From contig NZ_CP155559.1 in the NCBI RefSeq assembly GCF_022095615.2, forward strand, positions 2,849,501 to 2,913,500: a stretch of DNA of 64,000 nt, in the 5' to 3' direction. Positions 1 to 8,845 of the stretch are shown in pieces. The stretch comes from Bacillus thuringiensis (lineage in GTDB: Bacteria > Bacillota > Bacilli > Bacillales > Bacillaceae_G). Both the position numbers and the translations under genes were made by a program. The notes under the pieces were generated by a model. That model did not search any database and had not been told where the DNA came from. It saw nothing but the letters and a program-made list of their open reading frames with translations. Numbering within the stretch: position 1 is the first letter of the stretch; each line of letters begins with the position of its first letter.

Positions 1-790
1 ATCATCTGTAAAGGCTGTACTACCTTCTGTCTCTAAAACTCTGAAATAAAAACTTCTTAGGAAAGTTCTAATATTTTGTACTAAAATAGCATGCTGCGGA
101 TGCCGGATGTCTTCAACAGTTGCTATGCTATGTAGCCAATTGCTCCACTCTTCTTCAATTAAAATATTTTGGTGTCGTAACGACATAATTGGCGCTACTA
201 ATCTTTCATCCTCAAAGTGTACATATACGTAATCACTCAAGCGAACCTTCTGACGAACAGCTGCAAGGATCGCATATGAAAACTCACGATTTTGTATTGT
301 ACGTGCTAAAGCATCAAGTGCATCCGCTGCATGCGCCGTAGAGTGTGCCCATCCTTTTCCTTCTACGTAGCCTCTTACATCTTCTTCTAAATATACATAT
401 TCCAGCACTTGTTCTGCCACACTGTACAGTTGTTCTTCAGATAACAGTGGTTCTCTTTCATGAACAGATAAAATAAGTGGTGGAATTAATACGGAGAATG
501 CACGTTTAAAAACAGAGTCTGTTCCCTTTTCACCAATTTTATAAAATAAATAATCAGGGCTAATTGCTTGCAGCATTAATCCTCGTAACTCTTTTTGTCT
601 AAACACATCATTTGTAATCCATTTGTGAAGCGTACTATAAATTAAATCATCACGTAATTCAGCATCAGGTGATCCGATATAATCTAGCATCCACTGCGCA
701 TATGGATATGCATCTACGTCTTCTGGTACAGCATAATTGTTACTTTTAATTTGTAGTAGTTCTTCTTTTAGTTCTAGTACTTCATTCATT
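1..790 (-). CDS. DUF2785 family protein, C-terminus outside window
   Basis: The frame opens with an ATG at 790 and runs without a stop through position 1, so about 263 residues of the N-terminal part are visible and the end lies outside the window. The protein starts MNEVLELKEELLQ and contains GKGWAHSTAHAADALDAL around residues 143-160 and a histidine-rich segment further on. This fits the DUF2785 family, whose function is not known. No signal peptide or membrane segment is seen. Upstream DNA is AT-rich with a modest AAGGGG-type ribosome site. The family call is from recalled motif similarity; the function is not inferred. Confidence 0.8.
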
Positions 791-1097
791 ATATTTCTTA
801 TCCCCTTTTTACCTTTTTTAACTTATTTTCCCTTGTCCCCTATGATTTTTTCATAAAATCAATTCGAGTTTTAATATAGGTTAAGTACCTATCCTTATAT
901 GAACTTGATTCAATTATATAAAATTTATCCTAATAAATAAAAGTAAATACATATAAAATAAGTATTGGCATTGCACTAATACTTTGAACAACCTAAATAT
1001 CCCACTTTATTTACATGCAGTTTATATATGTTTAGGTTATAAAATAAAATATAGTTTTTTTATCTGTATTCAAACGCAGTTACAATCAAAATTCCCA
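791..1097. other. Intergenic region, nothing recognised
   Basis: About 300 bases of AT-rich DNA lie between the start of the DUF2785 gene and the stop of the GrpB gene. It must carry the DUF2785 promoter, but I could not pick one -35/-10 pair with confidence. No convincing small gene or strong hairpin was seen. Confidence 0.5.
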
Positions 1098-1640
1098 TCA
1101 TTTTAGAACTTGTTTAATAAATTCCGTTTTAGCTTTTGTATACGCTTCTCTATCTTGTTTAAACTTTTCAGCTAACTCTTGCTTAAGAATTGAATAATCA
1201 TAAACTAATTGTGGATTTTCTCGTAAACGGTTACGAAATAAAAGTTGATGCTCCCATCGCTCAGTTCCTTTAACCATCAAATGCAGGTGCGCTACACGTC
1301 TATTATTCTTAACTTTCACAAAGAACCTTCTCCACGGTCTTTCATCTAATTCTGGGCTTACATAATGCCAATTATATATGGCCAATTTCGCTGAAATATG
1401 TAGTACTCTATCAAATGAGTCTATTTCAGCCATTAGATCAATGATAGGTTTTGCAGGTAAACCAGGTATGGATGTACTTCCTATATGTATTACTTTGCTT
1501 ATACCGAGAGGAGCAAGCAGTTCATATAGTTGCTGCTCTTCACATCGGCCTTTATCTTGCCAATCAGGATTTGCATTCACTATCTCTACTGACTCATTCG
1601 CCCATACAGGCCAATCGTTTGGATTATCTTTTTTATCCAT
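1098..1640 (-). CDS. GrpB family protein (nucleotidyltransferase fold)
   Basis: Protein of about 180 residues with the GrpB (UPF0157) signature IGSTSIPGLPAKPIIDLMAE near residues 53-72. Its GS and D...D residues resemble the active site of nucleotidyltransferase-fold enzymes. The family often occurs as a stand-alone protein or fused to CoaE; its substrate is unknown. The longer frame begins at 1649, but the AAAGGAG site sits nine bases before the ATG at 1640 and would overlap the upstream ATG, so I chose 1640. It is followed downstream by the DUF2785 gene and preceded by a P-loop kinase on the same strand. Confidence 0.85.
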   Translation of the reverse strand: MDKKDNPNDWPVWANESVEIVNANPDWQDKGRCEEQQLYELLAPLGISKVIHIGSTSIPGLPAKPIIDLMAEIDSFDRVLHISAKLAIYNWHYVSPELDERPWRRFFVKVKNNRRVAHLHLMVKGTERWEHQLLFRNRLRENPQLVYDYSILKQELAEKFKQDREAYTKAKTEFIKQVLK

Positions 1641-1683
1641 CCAAAACATCTCCTTTCACGAATTTTTTGCTGTATAAACAATA

Positions 1684-2358
1684 TTAAATTTCTTTAAACA
1701 CAACTACTGGATCATCAAAGTTATTATTCCGAAATATAACATCCGCACAACTTTTCGGATTATGCTCATCTATATACATCTTACAGGCCGCATGATATCT
1801 GTTTAAAAACATTTTCTCTGCTTCTTCATAACTTCCAAAAGTCTCAGTCTCTCGCTTTGCACCACGTTTTCTCGCCATCTCAAAATCTGTATCTACAAAG
1901 ATTTTGTAATCAAATAAATGCTCAACATCTTTTTTCAATAGAAACGTTCCATCTACTATTAATATCATATTTTGCTTGGCCACTTGTGGCTTATTATGTA
2001 CAGGCATATCCGTTATTAAGTTATGAGAAATCGTTTCATACTGTAAATTCCCGTTAAGCTCTAAAGGCTTTAATAATCTTTCTTTAAAAGCTTTATAATC
2101 GTGTGCATCTTCGTAATACCCTCTTGCAGATTCTTTTCCTTTTGCATAGCGAACCGCTCTCGGATTATGAAAATCATCAATGCTGGCGCGTGTTACTGGT
2201 AATCCTCGTTTTTTTATTTCTTCAGCTATTTCGTTTGCAAATGTTGTTTTTCCTGAAGCTGTAATACCACTTACTCCAACTCTTGTTGGATGGGTTAAGT
2301 TTAAGTTTAATTTTAAAATATGATCTACAATTTCTTTCATGCGTTGTATTCGGTTCAT
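1684..2358 (-). CDS. Uridine kinase-like P-loop kinase
   Basis: Protein of about 224 residues with a Walker A motif GITASGKT at residues 31-38, then SIDDFHNP and a later FVDTDFEMARKRGAKRE segment typical of the uridine kinase / phosphoribulokinase branch. Such enzymes transfer phosphate from ATP to a nucleoside or small sugar-like substrate in the cytosol; the exact substrate cannot be read here. The longest frame starts at 2406, but TAGGAGGAAATATC directly before the ATG at 2358 fixes the start. It belongs to a minus-strand run with a phosphoesterase upstream and GrpB downstream. Confidence 0.8.
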   Translation of the reverse strand: MNRIQRMKEIVDHILKLNLNLTHPTRVGVSGITASGKTTFANEIAEEIKKRGLPVTRASIDDFHNPRAVRYAKGKESARGYYEDAHDYKAFKERLLKPLELNGNLQYETISHNLITDMPVHNKPQVAKQNMILIVDGTFLLKKDVEHLFDYKIFVDTDFEMARKRGAKRETETFGSYEEAEKMFLNRYHAACKMYIDEHNPKSCADVIFRNNNFDDPVVVFKEI

Positions 2359-2481
2359 GATATTTCCTCCTACAATTAGTTTACATAACATAATTACAGG
2401 TAACAATTTGTGTCATTATTTGTCGGTAAGTCGATATATTGAAAGTTACGATAGAGATATTTTTATTGATTTATATTTTCC

Positions 2482-3225
2482 TTATTTCCCCTTAAACCCT
2501 CGATACAAAGCAGTACGTAATTCTTGTTTGTATTCTTCAATTTCTGGCATATCAAGTTCTTCTGCTAGTCTGATAGCTAATTCAATATCATACGGTACTC
2601 GTACGAGTTGAATAGAAAAGCTTGCTGCTTCTTTTTCATTGTAAGTTCCTTCAAATATTAAATAGGAAGCTTGCGTTATTTCAAGTGGATTGCCTACACT
2701 ACCTGCATTACATAACGTTTTCCCTCTGAAATTTTGAACAACTGCTTGGTGAACGTCACCGTAACAAACGACATCTGGTTTTCTTTCCCCTTCTATATTC
2801 TCTGTGAGATCACTATTTTCGAACATACTAACACGCTCTTCTCTTGAAGCGTGTGGCTGAATTCTTTCATATAAACTTCTTGGTGAAGCGTGGAACATAC
2901 GAATGAGTTTGCCGCTCATAAAAAATTCGATTGAAAATGGTAAACTTCTTAAATAATCATTTTGTTCTTCCGTTAATTGTTTTTGATGCCATTTTAACGC
3001 TTCAAATTCAGTCGGTTTTGTAATAAAATCATCCCAGTTTCCCATTACGACTACTTCACATTCTTTACGAATGATTTCAATCACTTCACTAGAATGAGGT
3101 CCTTTTCCGACTAAATCTCCAAGACAAATGATGCGCTTGATTCCTCTCAATTTAATATCTTGTAGTACAGATTCTAGAGCCGGAATATTACCATGTATAT
3201 CTGAAATTACTGCTATTTTTTCCAT
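2482..3225 (-). CDS. YfcE/MJ0936-type metallophosphoesterase
   Basis: About 247 residues. The calcineurin-like metal motifs appear in order: SDIHGN at the N-terminus, GDLVGKGPHS, GNWDD in place of the usual GNHD/E, and CYGDVHQ toward the C-terminal half. These bind two metal ions and hydrolyse phosphodiester or phosphomonoester bonds; the substrate is unknown. The frame extends back to 3255, but GGAGGAATTTAT before the ATG at 3225 gives the real start, just after the stop of the upstream phosphotransferase gene. The spacing suggests cotranscription. Confidence 0.85.
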   Translation of the reverse strand: MEKIAVISDIHGNIPALESVLQDIKLRGIKRIICLGDLVGKGPHSSEVIEIIRKECEVVVMGNWDDFITKPTEFEALKWHQKQLTEEQNDYLRSLPFSIEFFMSGKLIRMFHASPRSLYERIQPHASREERVSMFENSDLTENIEGERKPDVVCYGDVHQAVVQNFRGKTLCNAGSVGNPLEITQASYLIFEGTYNEKEAASFSIQLVRVPYDIELAIRLAEELDMPEIEEYKQELRTALYRGFKGK

Positions 3226-3238
3226 ATAAATTCCTCCG

Positions 3239-4165
3239 TTATTTATTAAATTCACTTGAATGGTACCATTTTGGAATATAGGATGAAAAATGATTATGAT
3301 CTTCTAAAATTCCGTTCAATCTTTCCTTCATATCATCTACTAAATGCGGTGTGCTTCGGTTTGTCCATACGATATCAGCTGGGAATGTCATTGCTGCATA
3401 TAATGTGTACAATTTCCAAAAATGAAGCGATGGTTCTCCCTCGCAATAACCGTGAACTTGTCCAACCGCAAATGGTTTGCTTATCCTTGTAGTAAAAATC
3501 GCTACGTTATAAAAATCGTGTATTGGATCGCCAAAATCATATCCACCAAAATCAATAACGATAAATTCCTTATTATGAATCATACTATTTGCTGGATGGA
3601 AGTCATCGTGTAAAAATGTGATTGGACGATTTTTTAATAAGTCTTTATGATTTTCTACAAAGGTTAATACTGACTTCAAATCTAGAAAATTCACTTCGTA
3701 ATCTGCTAATGCCTCTATGTATCTTTCGTATTTATTCCATCTAGATGTTTCCCATTTACTACTTGCGCTTTCTTTTTCTATCGAATGAATCCCCTTTAAT
3801 ATTTCTCCTGCTTTCCTTCCTGCATGATACTGTTCTTCCACCGATAGCTTCCCTAAGCCTTCTTCACCATTTACACCTTGAGCCCATTCAAATACTTGAA
3901 CACATTTATTTAATTCCTCAAGTTTTATGAAATAAATTAACTTGGGCGTTGGAATATGTAATAACTCTAATTGTTTCATATACGTATATTCTTCTTGTTT
4001 ACGTTCAAAATGAACAGCATCACATACTTTTACAAAATATGTTACTCCGTTTTCTAATTCAATTTTATATTTCTCTTCATGTGAAAAACCTTTTGAAATA
4101 GCTGTACACTTTACAATACGAGGCCATTCTAATTTTTTCTCTATCTCTTTAAGCATTTCCTTCAC
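3239..4165 (-). CDS. Aminoglycoside phosphotransferase (APH) family kinase
   Basis: About 308 residues with the APH/choline kinase catalytic loop FLHDDFHPANSM and the metal-binding IDFGGYDFGDPIHD. Family members phosphorylate antibiotics or small metabolites with ATP; homologues in Bacillus chromosomes are mostly of unknown substrate, so resistance should not be assumed. The longest frame starts at a GTG at 4174; the GAGGTG site fits the GTG at 4165 better, and an ATG lies at 4156. Closely followed by the phosphoesterase gene and preceded by the VOC gene. Confidence 0.8.
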   Translation of the reverse strand: MKEMLKEIEKKLEWPRIVKCTAISKGFSHEEKYKIELENGVTYFVKVCDAVHFERKQEEYTYMKQLELLHIPTPKLIYFIKLEELNKCVQVFEWAQGVNGEEGLGKLSVEEQYHAGRKAGEILKGIHSIEKESASSKWETSRWNKYERYIEALADYEVNFLDLKSVLTFVENHKDLLKNRPITFLHDDFHPANSMIHNKEFIVIDFGGYDFGDPIHDFYNVAIFTTRISKPFAVGQVHGYCEGEPSLHFWKLYTLYAAMTFPADIVWTNRSTPHLVDDMKERLNGILEDHNHFSSYIPKWYHSSEFNK

Positions 4166-4179
4166 AACGTTCACCTCTA

Positions 4180-4977
4180 TTAATATATGTACAAACTACC
4201 TAACACTTCATACTCTCGTTTATTTTTCCCTTTAAACTCGACTGCAAATGGATATTCACCATGATTCTTCAAACGTTCTAGCACTAATCCTTCTCCAATT
4301 GGTTCACAAAACTGTACATGAATGTCACCAAATGATACACTTTGACACTCCGCATTCCATTCTTCATTTTTTACGACTGAACTTACAGTTAGCCCCATTA
4401 CTTCTTCCCATTTCCGCACTGTTTCTCGAACGTCTTTCACTGCGTAATGAATTGTATCAAGTTGTTTTACTTTGTTTTTATGTTCCGTGATTGTTCCTAT
4501 ATTACGTAAATCGTTTCTTCTTTCTTCATCCGTTTCATTCCACTGTATAAAGAAAGGTAATTTCGGTCCGTTCTCTTCTTGCTTAACAAATAACATTTTC
4601 CATTCTAAAAGTCGGCCATCTTTTCTCATGCGTTTCCCTTCAAATGGCCCTATCGTATGTAAACCGTACTTATTAAAGTTAACTGCTAGCTCCTCAATTG
4701 CATCTGTTCGGATTGCGATTTGTAGCATTCCTTCTCCATTTTGTAGTTTCACCACTGTTTCTTGTACTAATGGATTTTCTGCTTCTTTCGCTTTTTCTTC
4801 ATGTTGAACTGCCAGAAATTCTATATATGATAAGTCAAAATAGCTTAAACTATTCCAAGTACCCCAAGTAGTATGCTCTCCGCCTAATACAGTATGAAAT
4901 CCAAGTTCCAGCATTTGTTTTGCCGCTTCCTTCGGTGTACCATGAACTGCGTGAACGAGATGATCAAATCGTAACAT
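4180..4977 (-). CDS. VOC / glyoxalase-like domain protein
   Basis: About 265 residues, beginning MLRFDHLVHAVHGTP, with a second half containing DTIHYAVKDVRETVRKWEEVMGL. These two beta-alpha-beta modules match the glyoxalase-like (Glyoxalase_3 type) vicinal oxygen chelate fold, with candidate metal ligands at the HLVHAVH and TIHYAV positions. The reaction is not known. A GGGGAG site precedes the ATG. It is the first gene of the minus-strand run and is divergent from the TauE/SafE permease. Confidence 0.8.
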   Translation of the reverse strand: MLRFDHLVHAVHGTPKEAAKQMLELGFHTVLGGEHTTWGTWNSLSYFDLSYIEFLAVQHEEKAKEAENPLVQETVVKLQNGEGMLQIAIRTDAIEELAVNFNKYGLHTIGPFEGKRMRKDGRLLEWKMLFVKQEENGPKLPFFIQWNETDEERRNDLRNIGTITEHKNKVKQLDTIHYAVKDVRETVRKWEEVMGLTVSSVVKNEEWNAECQSVSFGDIHVQFCEPIGEGLVLERLKNHGEYPFAVEFKGKNKREYEVLGSLYIY

Positions 4978-5056
4978 GTCTTTCTCCCCTTTCTCTCCAT
5001 CCTTTTATTGTATATTTTATTTTTCTTTCATTCAATTCAAAAACTTTAAAACCTAG

Positions 5057-5086
5057 TTGATTTATACGATTAATATGTATTATAAT
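5057..5086 (+). promoter_or_regulatory. Candidate sigma-A promoter for TauE/SafE gene
   Basis: TTGATT (5057-5062), an 18-base spacer, and a perfect TATAAT (5081-5086) on the plus strand. Transcription would start near 5093, giving a leader of about 90 bases before the permease ATG at 5183. Confidence 0.6.
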
Positions 5087-5120
5087 GAAACAAATTTAAT
5101 TATTGCTGATTGGAAAAACC

Positions 5121-5157
5121 AAAGGCACTTTTCTCATACGGGAAAAGTGTCTTTTTC
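5121..5157 (+). promoter_or_regulatory. Terminator-like hairpin in the permease leader
   Basis: GGCACTTTTC (5124-5133) pairs with GAAAAGTGTC (5142-5151) across an 8-base loop. The flanking AAA and TTT extend the stem, and five T residues follow. It lies between the candidate promoter and the ribosome site of the TauE/SafE gene, with no other plus-strand gene upstream to terminate. It therefore looks like an attenuator or a 5' stabiliser, not an ordinary gene end. Confidence 0.6.
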
Positions 5158-5182
5158 ATTTATTATTACAGGGGGATTATTT

Positions 5183-6085
5183 ATGCAGAAATTAATTGTC
5201 TTTGCTATTATTGGATTTTTCGCTCAATTGATCGATGGAGCACTTGGAATGGCGTATGGGGTAACGTCTACTTCACTATTATTAATGTTTGGTATTGCAC
5301 CGGCTGTAGCTTCCGCATCGGTTCATTTAGCTGAAGTCGTTACAACTGCCGCTTCTGGCGCATCTCACATCAAATTTGGAAACGTTGATAAATATACAGT
5401 TTCCAGGCTTACATTACCTGGGGCAATCGGCGCATTTGTTGGGGCATGTTTTTTAAGTAATTTACCTGGCGATGTAATTAAACCGTACATTTCCATATTT
5501 TTATTTACTTTAGGGGTTTATATTTTATTACGATTCCTCATTCAAAAACAAATTGTCACTTCAAATAAGCGTATGTCTGCAAAACAACTGGTGCCGCTTG
5601 GTTTATTTGCTGGATTCGTTGATTCAACTGGTGGCGGTGGTTGGGGACCGATTACTACACCCGTTCTTCTAGCAAGAGGAAATGAAGCTAGAAAAGTTAT
5701 TGGATCTGTAGATACGAGTGAATTTCCTGTTTCACTTGCTGCAACAATTGGCTTCTTCATCTCACTTGGCTGGGAACAAGTAAGCTGGGTTTGGGTATTT
5801 TCGTTAATGCTTGGTGGTATCGTTGCGGCACCAATCGCTGCATGGCTAGTACGCATCGTTCCTTCTCATTTACTTGGCGTATTAGTTGGTGGCCTCATTA
5901 TCTTTACAAATATTCGTACACTGCTTACTACATTTAAAGTGGATCCAACTATTATTTCGCTTTCTTACGTGGCAGTTGGTCTTGTCGTTATTATTTCTAT
6001 TTTCATTGCGGTACGTAATCATTCCAAGCGTTCTAACGCATCGACAGCCGGATACCCGAATGATCAAAAACAAATGCTACCATAA
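5183..6085 (+). CDS. TauE/SafE family membrane permease
   Basis: About 300 residues, highly hydrophobic, with roughly eight membrane segments and the family motif QLIDGALGMAYGVTST at the N-terminus, mirrored by FVDSTGGGGWGPITTP in the second half. The family exports sulfite, sulfoacetate or related organosulfur anions across the cell membrane; the real substrate is unknown here. The frame extends to 5057, but a GGGGGA site places the start at 5183. It stands alone, with a promoter and a hairpin upstream and a shared terminator downstream. Confidence 0.88.
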   Translation: MQKLIVFAIIGFFAQLIDGALGMAYGVTSTSLLLMFGIAPAVASASVHLAEVVTTAASGASHIKFGNVDKYTVSRLTLPGAIGAFVGACFLSNLPGDVIKPYISIFLFTLGVYILLRFLIQKQIVTSNKRMSAKQLVPLGLFAGFVDSTGGGGWGPITTPVLLARGNEARKVIGSVDTSEFPVSLAATIGFFISLGWEQVSWVWVFSLMLGGIVAAPIAAWLVRIVPSHLLGVLVGGLIIFTNIRTLLTTFKVDPTIISLSYVAVGLVVIISIFIAVRNHSKRSNASTAGYPNDQKQMLP

Positions 6086-6090
6086 CGATA

Positions 6091-6124
6091 AAAATACCGC
6101 CCAATATACTTCGAGCGGTATTTT
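6091..6124 (+). terminator. Bidirectional intrinsic terminator
   Basis: AAAATACCGC (6091-6100) pairs with GCGGTATTTT (6115-6124), with A and T runs on either side. It separates the convergent permease and GNAT genes and can serve both. Confidence 0.85.
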
Positions 6125-6574
6125 TTATTTTTCTATTTTCCAATTAATTATCGTTTCTGTAGTGCCAATTTTCTTCATATGTAATATCTCTAATACACGA
6201 ATCGAACTACTATTTTCAGGGAGTGTCTCTGCAATAATCGTTTCTACCTCTCCTGTTTGAAAAGCCCAATTTAATAATTCTCTTACAGCTTCTGTCGCAT
6301 ACCCTTTATTCCAATATTTCTCAATAAATCCGTAACCAATTTCTACTGTATGTTCCTCATTTGGTTTCCCTTTAAATCCTATATCACCTAGAACGATGTC
6401 ATCTTCTTTTCGAATGACATACCACGCTCCCCAAGGTAATAAAGCCTCATCTTGTTTTACAGTTTCTACATGCCCTACAATATGTGGACCACTATTATAT
6501 CCTTGCTCGCTAGCAACGTGCACCCTTTCTTCTGTACACGGTACTATATAGAGTCTTTCTGTTTCTAATTTCAT
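6125..6574 (-). CDS. GNAT family N-acetyltransferase
   Basis: About 149 residues. It begins MKLETERLYIVPC, as RimJ/RimL-type acetyltransferases often do, and contains the acceptor region IGYGFIEKYWNKGYATEAVRELLNWAF, where the acetyl-CoA pyrophosphate loop (Q/RxxGxG/A) appears as NKGYAT. Such enzymes acetylate small molecules or protein N-termini; the substrate is unknown. AAAAGGGGA precedes the ATG. It is a single gene, convergent with the permease. Confidence 0.85.
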   Translation of the reverse strand: MKLETERLYIVPCTEERVHVASEQGYNSGPHIVGHVETVKQDEALLPWGAWYVIRKEDDIVLGDIGFKGKPNEEHTVEIGYGFIEKYWNKGYATEAVRELLNWAFQTGEVETIIAETLPENSSSIRVLEILHMKKIGTTETIINWKIEK

Positions 6575-6884
6575 ATTGATTTCCCCTTTTCAATTAAACA
6601 ACACTTTAATTTTATCAGAAATAAAAAGAATATTCATTCTATTTATCGGATTTATACTTATTCTTTGAAACGAATTTAAAGAATAATTCTCTTTTGATAG
6701 TTATGTCGAATTATATTTTCTGAATTTTCTTTTAATTTTAAAGGGTTTTTCAATATTTTTTGCGAAACATTTGTATAACAATTTTTTCTTTGCTTATTGC
6801 TACATAATAGTAGGTTCGGGTGGAGTTGTGCAAGCGTTTCCTATACAATAACCGATATTTTTTGACTTTTCCTAACAAAATATC
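6575..6884. other. Intergenic region upstream of the lysine riboswitch
   Basis: About 310 very AT-rich bases containing upstream DNA for the GNAT gene on one side and for the riboswitch transcript on the other. A plus-strand reading frame starting at 6820 crosses into the riboswitch and is not a gene. Nothing else was recognised. Confidence 0.5.
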
Positions 6885-6913
6885 TTGCAATATATTCAGA
6901 AAGTCATTACAAT
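6885..6913 (+). promoter_or_regulatory. Candidate promoter for the lysine riboswitch transcript
   Basis: TTGCAA (6885-6890), a 17-base spacer, and TACAAT (6908-6913). Transcription would begin near 6920, about 40 bases before the aptamer. The match is moderate. Confidence 0.4.
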
Positions 6914-6958
6914 TGCCATATATTAAAAATCTTAGTAATATATCAAATCCTCATCAAT

Positions 6959-7213
6959 CCGATGAGGTAGAGGTTGCAACTTTTAAGAGTAGAACGGCCG
7001 AGACACAGAGAATGTCACCGACTCCGTTTAAAAGGAAAAGTTGCCGAAGTTTCTATTTCTTCTCTGGAAATATGAGCTGGGGCTGTCTCCGAAAGGAACA
7101 GAACTGTCACGTTTACAAAATTACCGTGTAAACGTGGGGTGCTATCTTAACGGAAGGGTATGATGGGGTGGTTATTTGTGAAACGTTCCGCCAAATTCCT
7201 TTGGCGGTTTTTT
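6959..7213 (+). ncRNA. Lysine riboswitch (L box) with terminator
   Basis: The conserved L-box segments appear in order: GAGGTAGAGGTTGC, AAGAGTA, GTTGCCGAAG, GCTGGGGCTGTCTCCGAAAG and AACTGTCACG. P1 is formed by CCGATGAGGTAG (6959-6970) and CTATCTTAACGG (7142-7153), with one mismatch and two G-U pairs. The expression platform holds a strong terminator, CCGCCAAA (7188-7195) with TTTGGCGG (7200-7207), followed by six T residues. Lysine binding should favour termination and switch off the permease gene that begins about 50 bases downstream. The class call is from recognised conserved sequence and from the neighbouring lysine permease. Confidence 0.95.
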
Positions 7214-7264
7214 GTATTTTTCTCCCCCGCTCCTTCCTATCTTACAAGAAAAGGAGTGTTGAAC

Positions 7265-8731
7265 ATGAATAGCGCAACGAATCAAACTACCTCTGAAACA
7301 GAAACTACAAAAGGAAAAGGTGAACTAAAACGTAGTTTAAAATCAAGACACCTTACGATGATTTCTCTCGGTGGTACAATTGGTACCGGACTATTTCTTG
7401 CCAGTGGTAGTGTCATCCATTCAGCTGGACCTGGTGGTGCATTAGTTGCATACGCCGCAATTGGAATTATGGTTTACTTTTTAATGACGAGCTTAGCTGA
7501 ACTCGCTGCTTACATGCCTGTTACTGGATCTTTTAGCACCTACGCAACAAAATTTGTTGATCCATCACTTGGCTTTGCACTTGGATGGAACTATTGGTAT
7601 AACTGGGCAATTACGATTGCTGCTGAACTAGCGGCTGTAACATTAATTATGAAATTTTGGTTCCCAGATACCCCTTCTCTTATTTGGAGTGGATTATGTT
7701 TAGCTATTATTTTCCTTTTAAACTATTTATCTGTTAAAGGGTTTGGTGAATCTGAATATTGGTTCGCACTTATTAAAGTAGTTACTATTATTATCTTTTT
7801 AATTGTCGGCTTCATGATGATATTTGGAATTATGGGCGGCGAATCTGTTGGCTTTAAAAACTTCACTGTTGCAGATGCACCATTTAATGGCGGCATTATG
7901 GCAATTATCGGTGTATTTATGGCTGCTGGTTTCTCCTTCCAAGGAACTGAATTATTAGGAGTAGCCGCTGGTGAAACTGCTGATCCAGAGCGTAACATTC
8001 CAAAAGCAATTCGTTCTATATTTTGGCGTATTCTTTTATTCTATATCCTTGCGATTCTCGTTATCGGTTTATTAATTCCTTATACAACTGAAAGCCTTGC
8101 CGCAAGCGATGTAACAGTAAGTCCATTTACACTTATTTTTGAAAAAGCGGGCGTTGCCTTTGCTGCTTCTGTTATGAATGCTGTTATTTTAACGGCCGTA
8201 CTATCTGCTGGTAACTCTGGTATGTATGCTTCAACTCGTATGCTTTGGGATTTAGCACGCCAAGGAAAAGCACCAAAGTTTCTTGGTAAATTAGATAGCC
8301 GAGGTGTACCTGTTAACGCATTAATCGTAACATCGATTGTCGGTAGTATCGCTTTCATTGCTTCTTTATTCGGTGACGGTGTTGTATACATTTGGTTATT
8401 AAACGCATCTGGAATGTCTGGCTTTATCGCATGGGTCGGAATTGCAATTAGTCATTACCGTTTCCGTAAAGCATATATCGCACAAGGTAAAGATTTAAAA
8501 GACTTACCATATAGAGCGAAATGGTTCCCATTCGGTCCAATCTTCGCATTTGCACTTTGTGTCATCGTCATTTTAGGTCAAAACTACGGCGCATTTATGG
8601 GCGAAGCAATCGATTGGAACGGCGTACTCGTTTCTTATATCGGTTTACCACTCTTCTTAGTACTATGGTTAGGATATAAATTTACGAAGAAAACGAAAGT
8701 AATCCCTCTTGATAAATGTGAATTGAAATAA
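7265..8731 (+). CDS. lysP: Lysine-specific amino acid permease (LysP type)
   Basis: About 488 residues with a hydrophilic N-terminus, then about twelve membrane segments. It has the amino acid-polyamine-cation (APC) signature ISLGGTIGTGLFLASGSV and the EYWFALIKV segment typical of the AAT subfamily of permeases, closest in feel to LysP. It imports a basic amino acid by proton symport. The frame extends back to 7160 inside the riboswitch; AAGGAG before the ATG at 7265 sets the start. Control by the lysine riboswitch directly upstream is the main evidence that the substrate is lysine. Confidence 0.9.
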   Translation: MNSATNQTTSETETTKGKGELKRSLKSRHLTMISLGGTIGTGLFLASGSVIHSAGPGGALVAYAAIGIMVYFLMTSLAELAAYMPVTGSFSTYATKFVDPSLGFALGWNYWYNWAITIAAELAAVTLIMKFWFPDTPSLIWSGLCLAIIFLLNYLSVKGFGESEYWFALIKVVTIIIFLIVGFMMIFGIMGGESVGFKNFTVADAPFNGGIMAIIGVFMAAGFSFQGTELLGVAAGETADPERNIPKAIRSIFWRILLFYILAILVIGLLIPYTTESLAASDVTVSPFTLIFEKAGVAFAASVMNAVILTAVLSAGNSGMYASTRMLWDLARQGKAPKFLGKLDSRGVPVNALIVTSIVGSIAFIASLFGDGVVYIWLLNASGMSGFIAWVGIAISHYRFRKAYIAQGKDLKDLPYRAKWFPFGPIFAFALCVIVILGQNYGAFMGEAIDWNGVLVSYIGLPLFLVLWLGYKFTKKTKVIPLDKCELK

Positions 8732-8735
8732 AGTG

Positions 8736-8769
8736 AAACGAGCAAACAAATTTGTTTGCTCGTTTTTTT
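8736..8769 (+). terminator. Intrinsic terminator of the lysine permease gene
   Basis: AAACGAGCAAACAAA (8736-8750) is followed directly by its exact reverse complement (8751-8765) and a run of seven T residues. Confidence 0.9.
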
Positions 8770-8845
8770 ATTTCGATGCTTCTCCCTTTCCTATTGCTCC
8801 TGTTTTTGCAATAATAAAGGAAATATACATAAAGGTTGGGATATC

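Noticed and set aside
6820..7131. 103-codon plus-strand open frame
   Set aside because: It overlaps the lysine riboswitch aptamer, whose conserved bases explain the sequence; there is no ribosome site.
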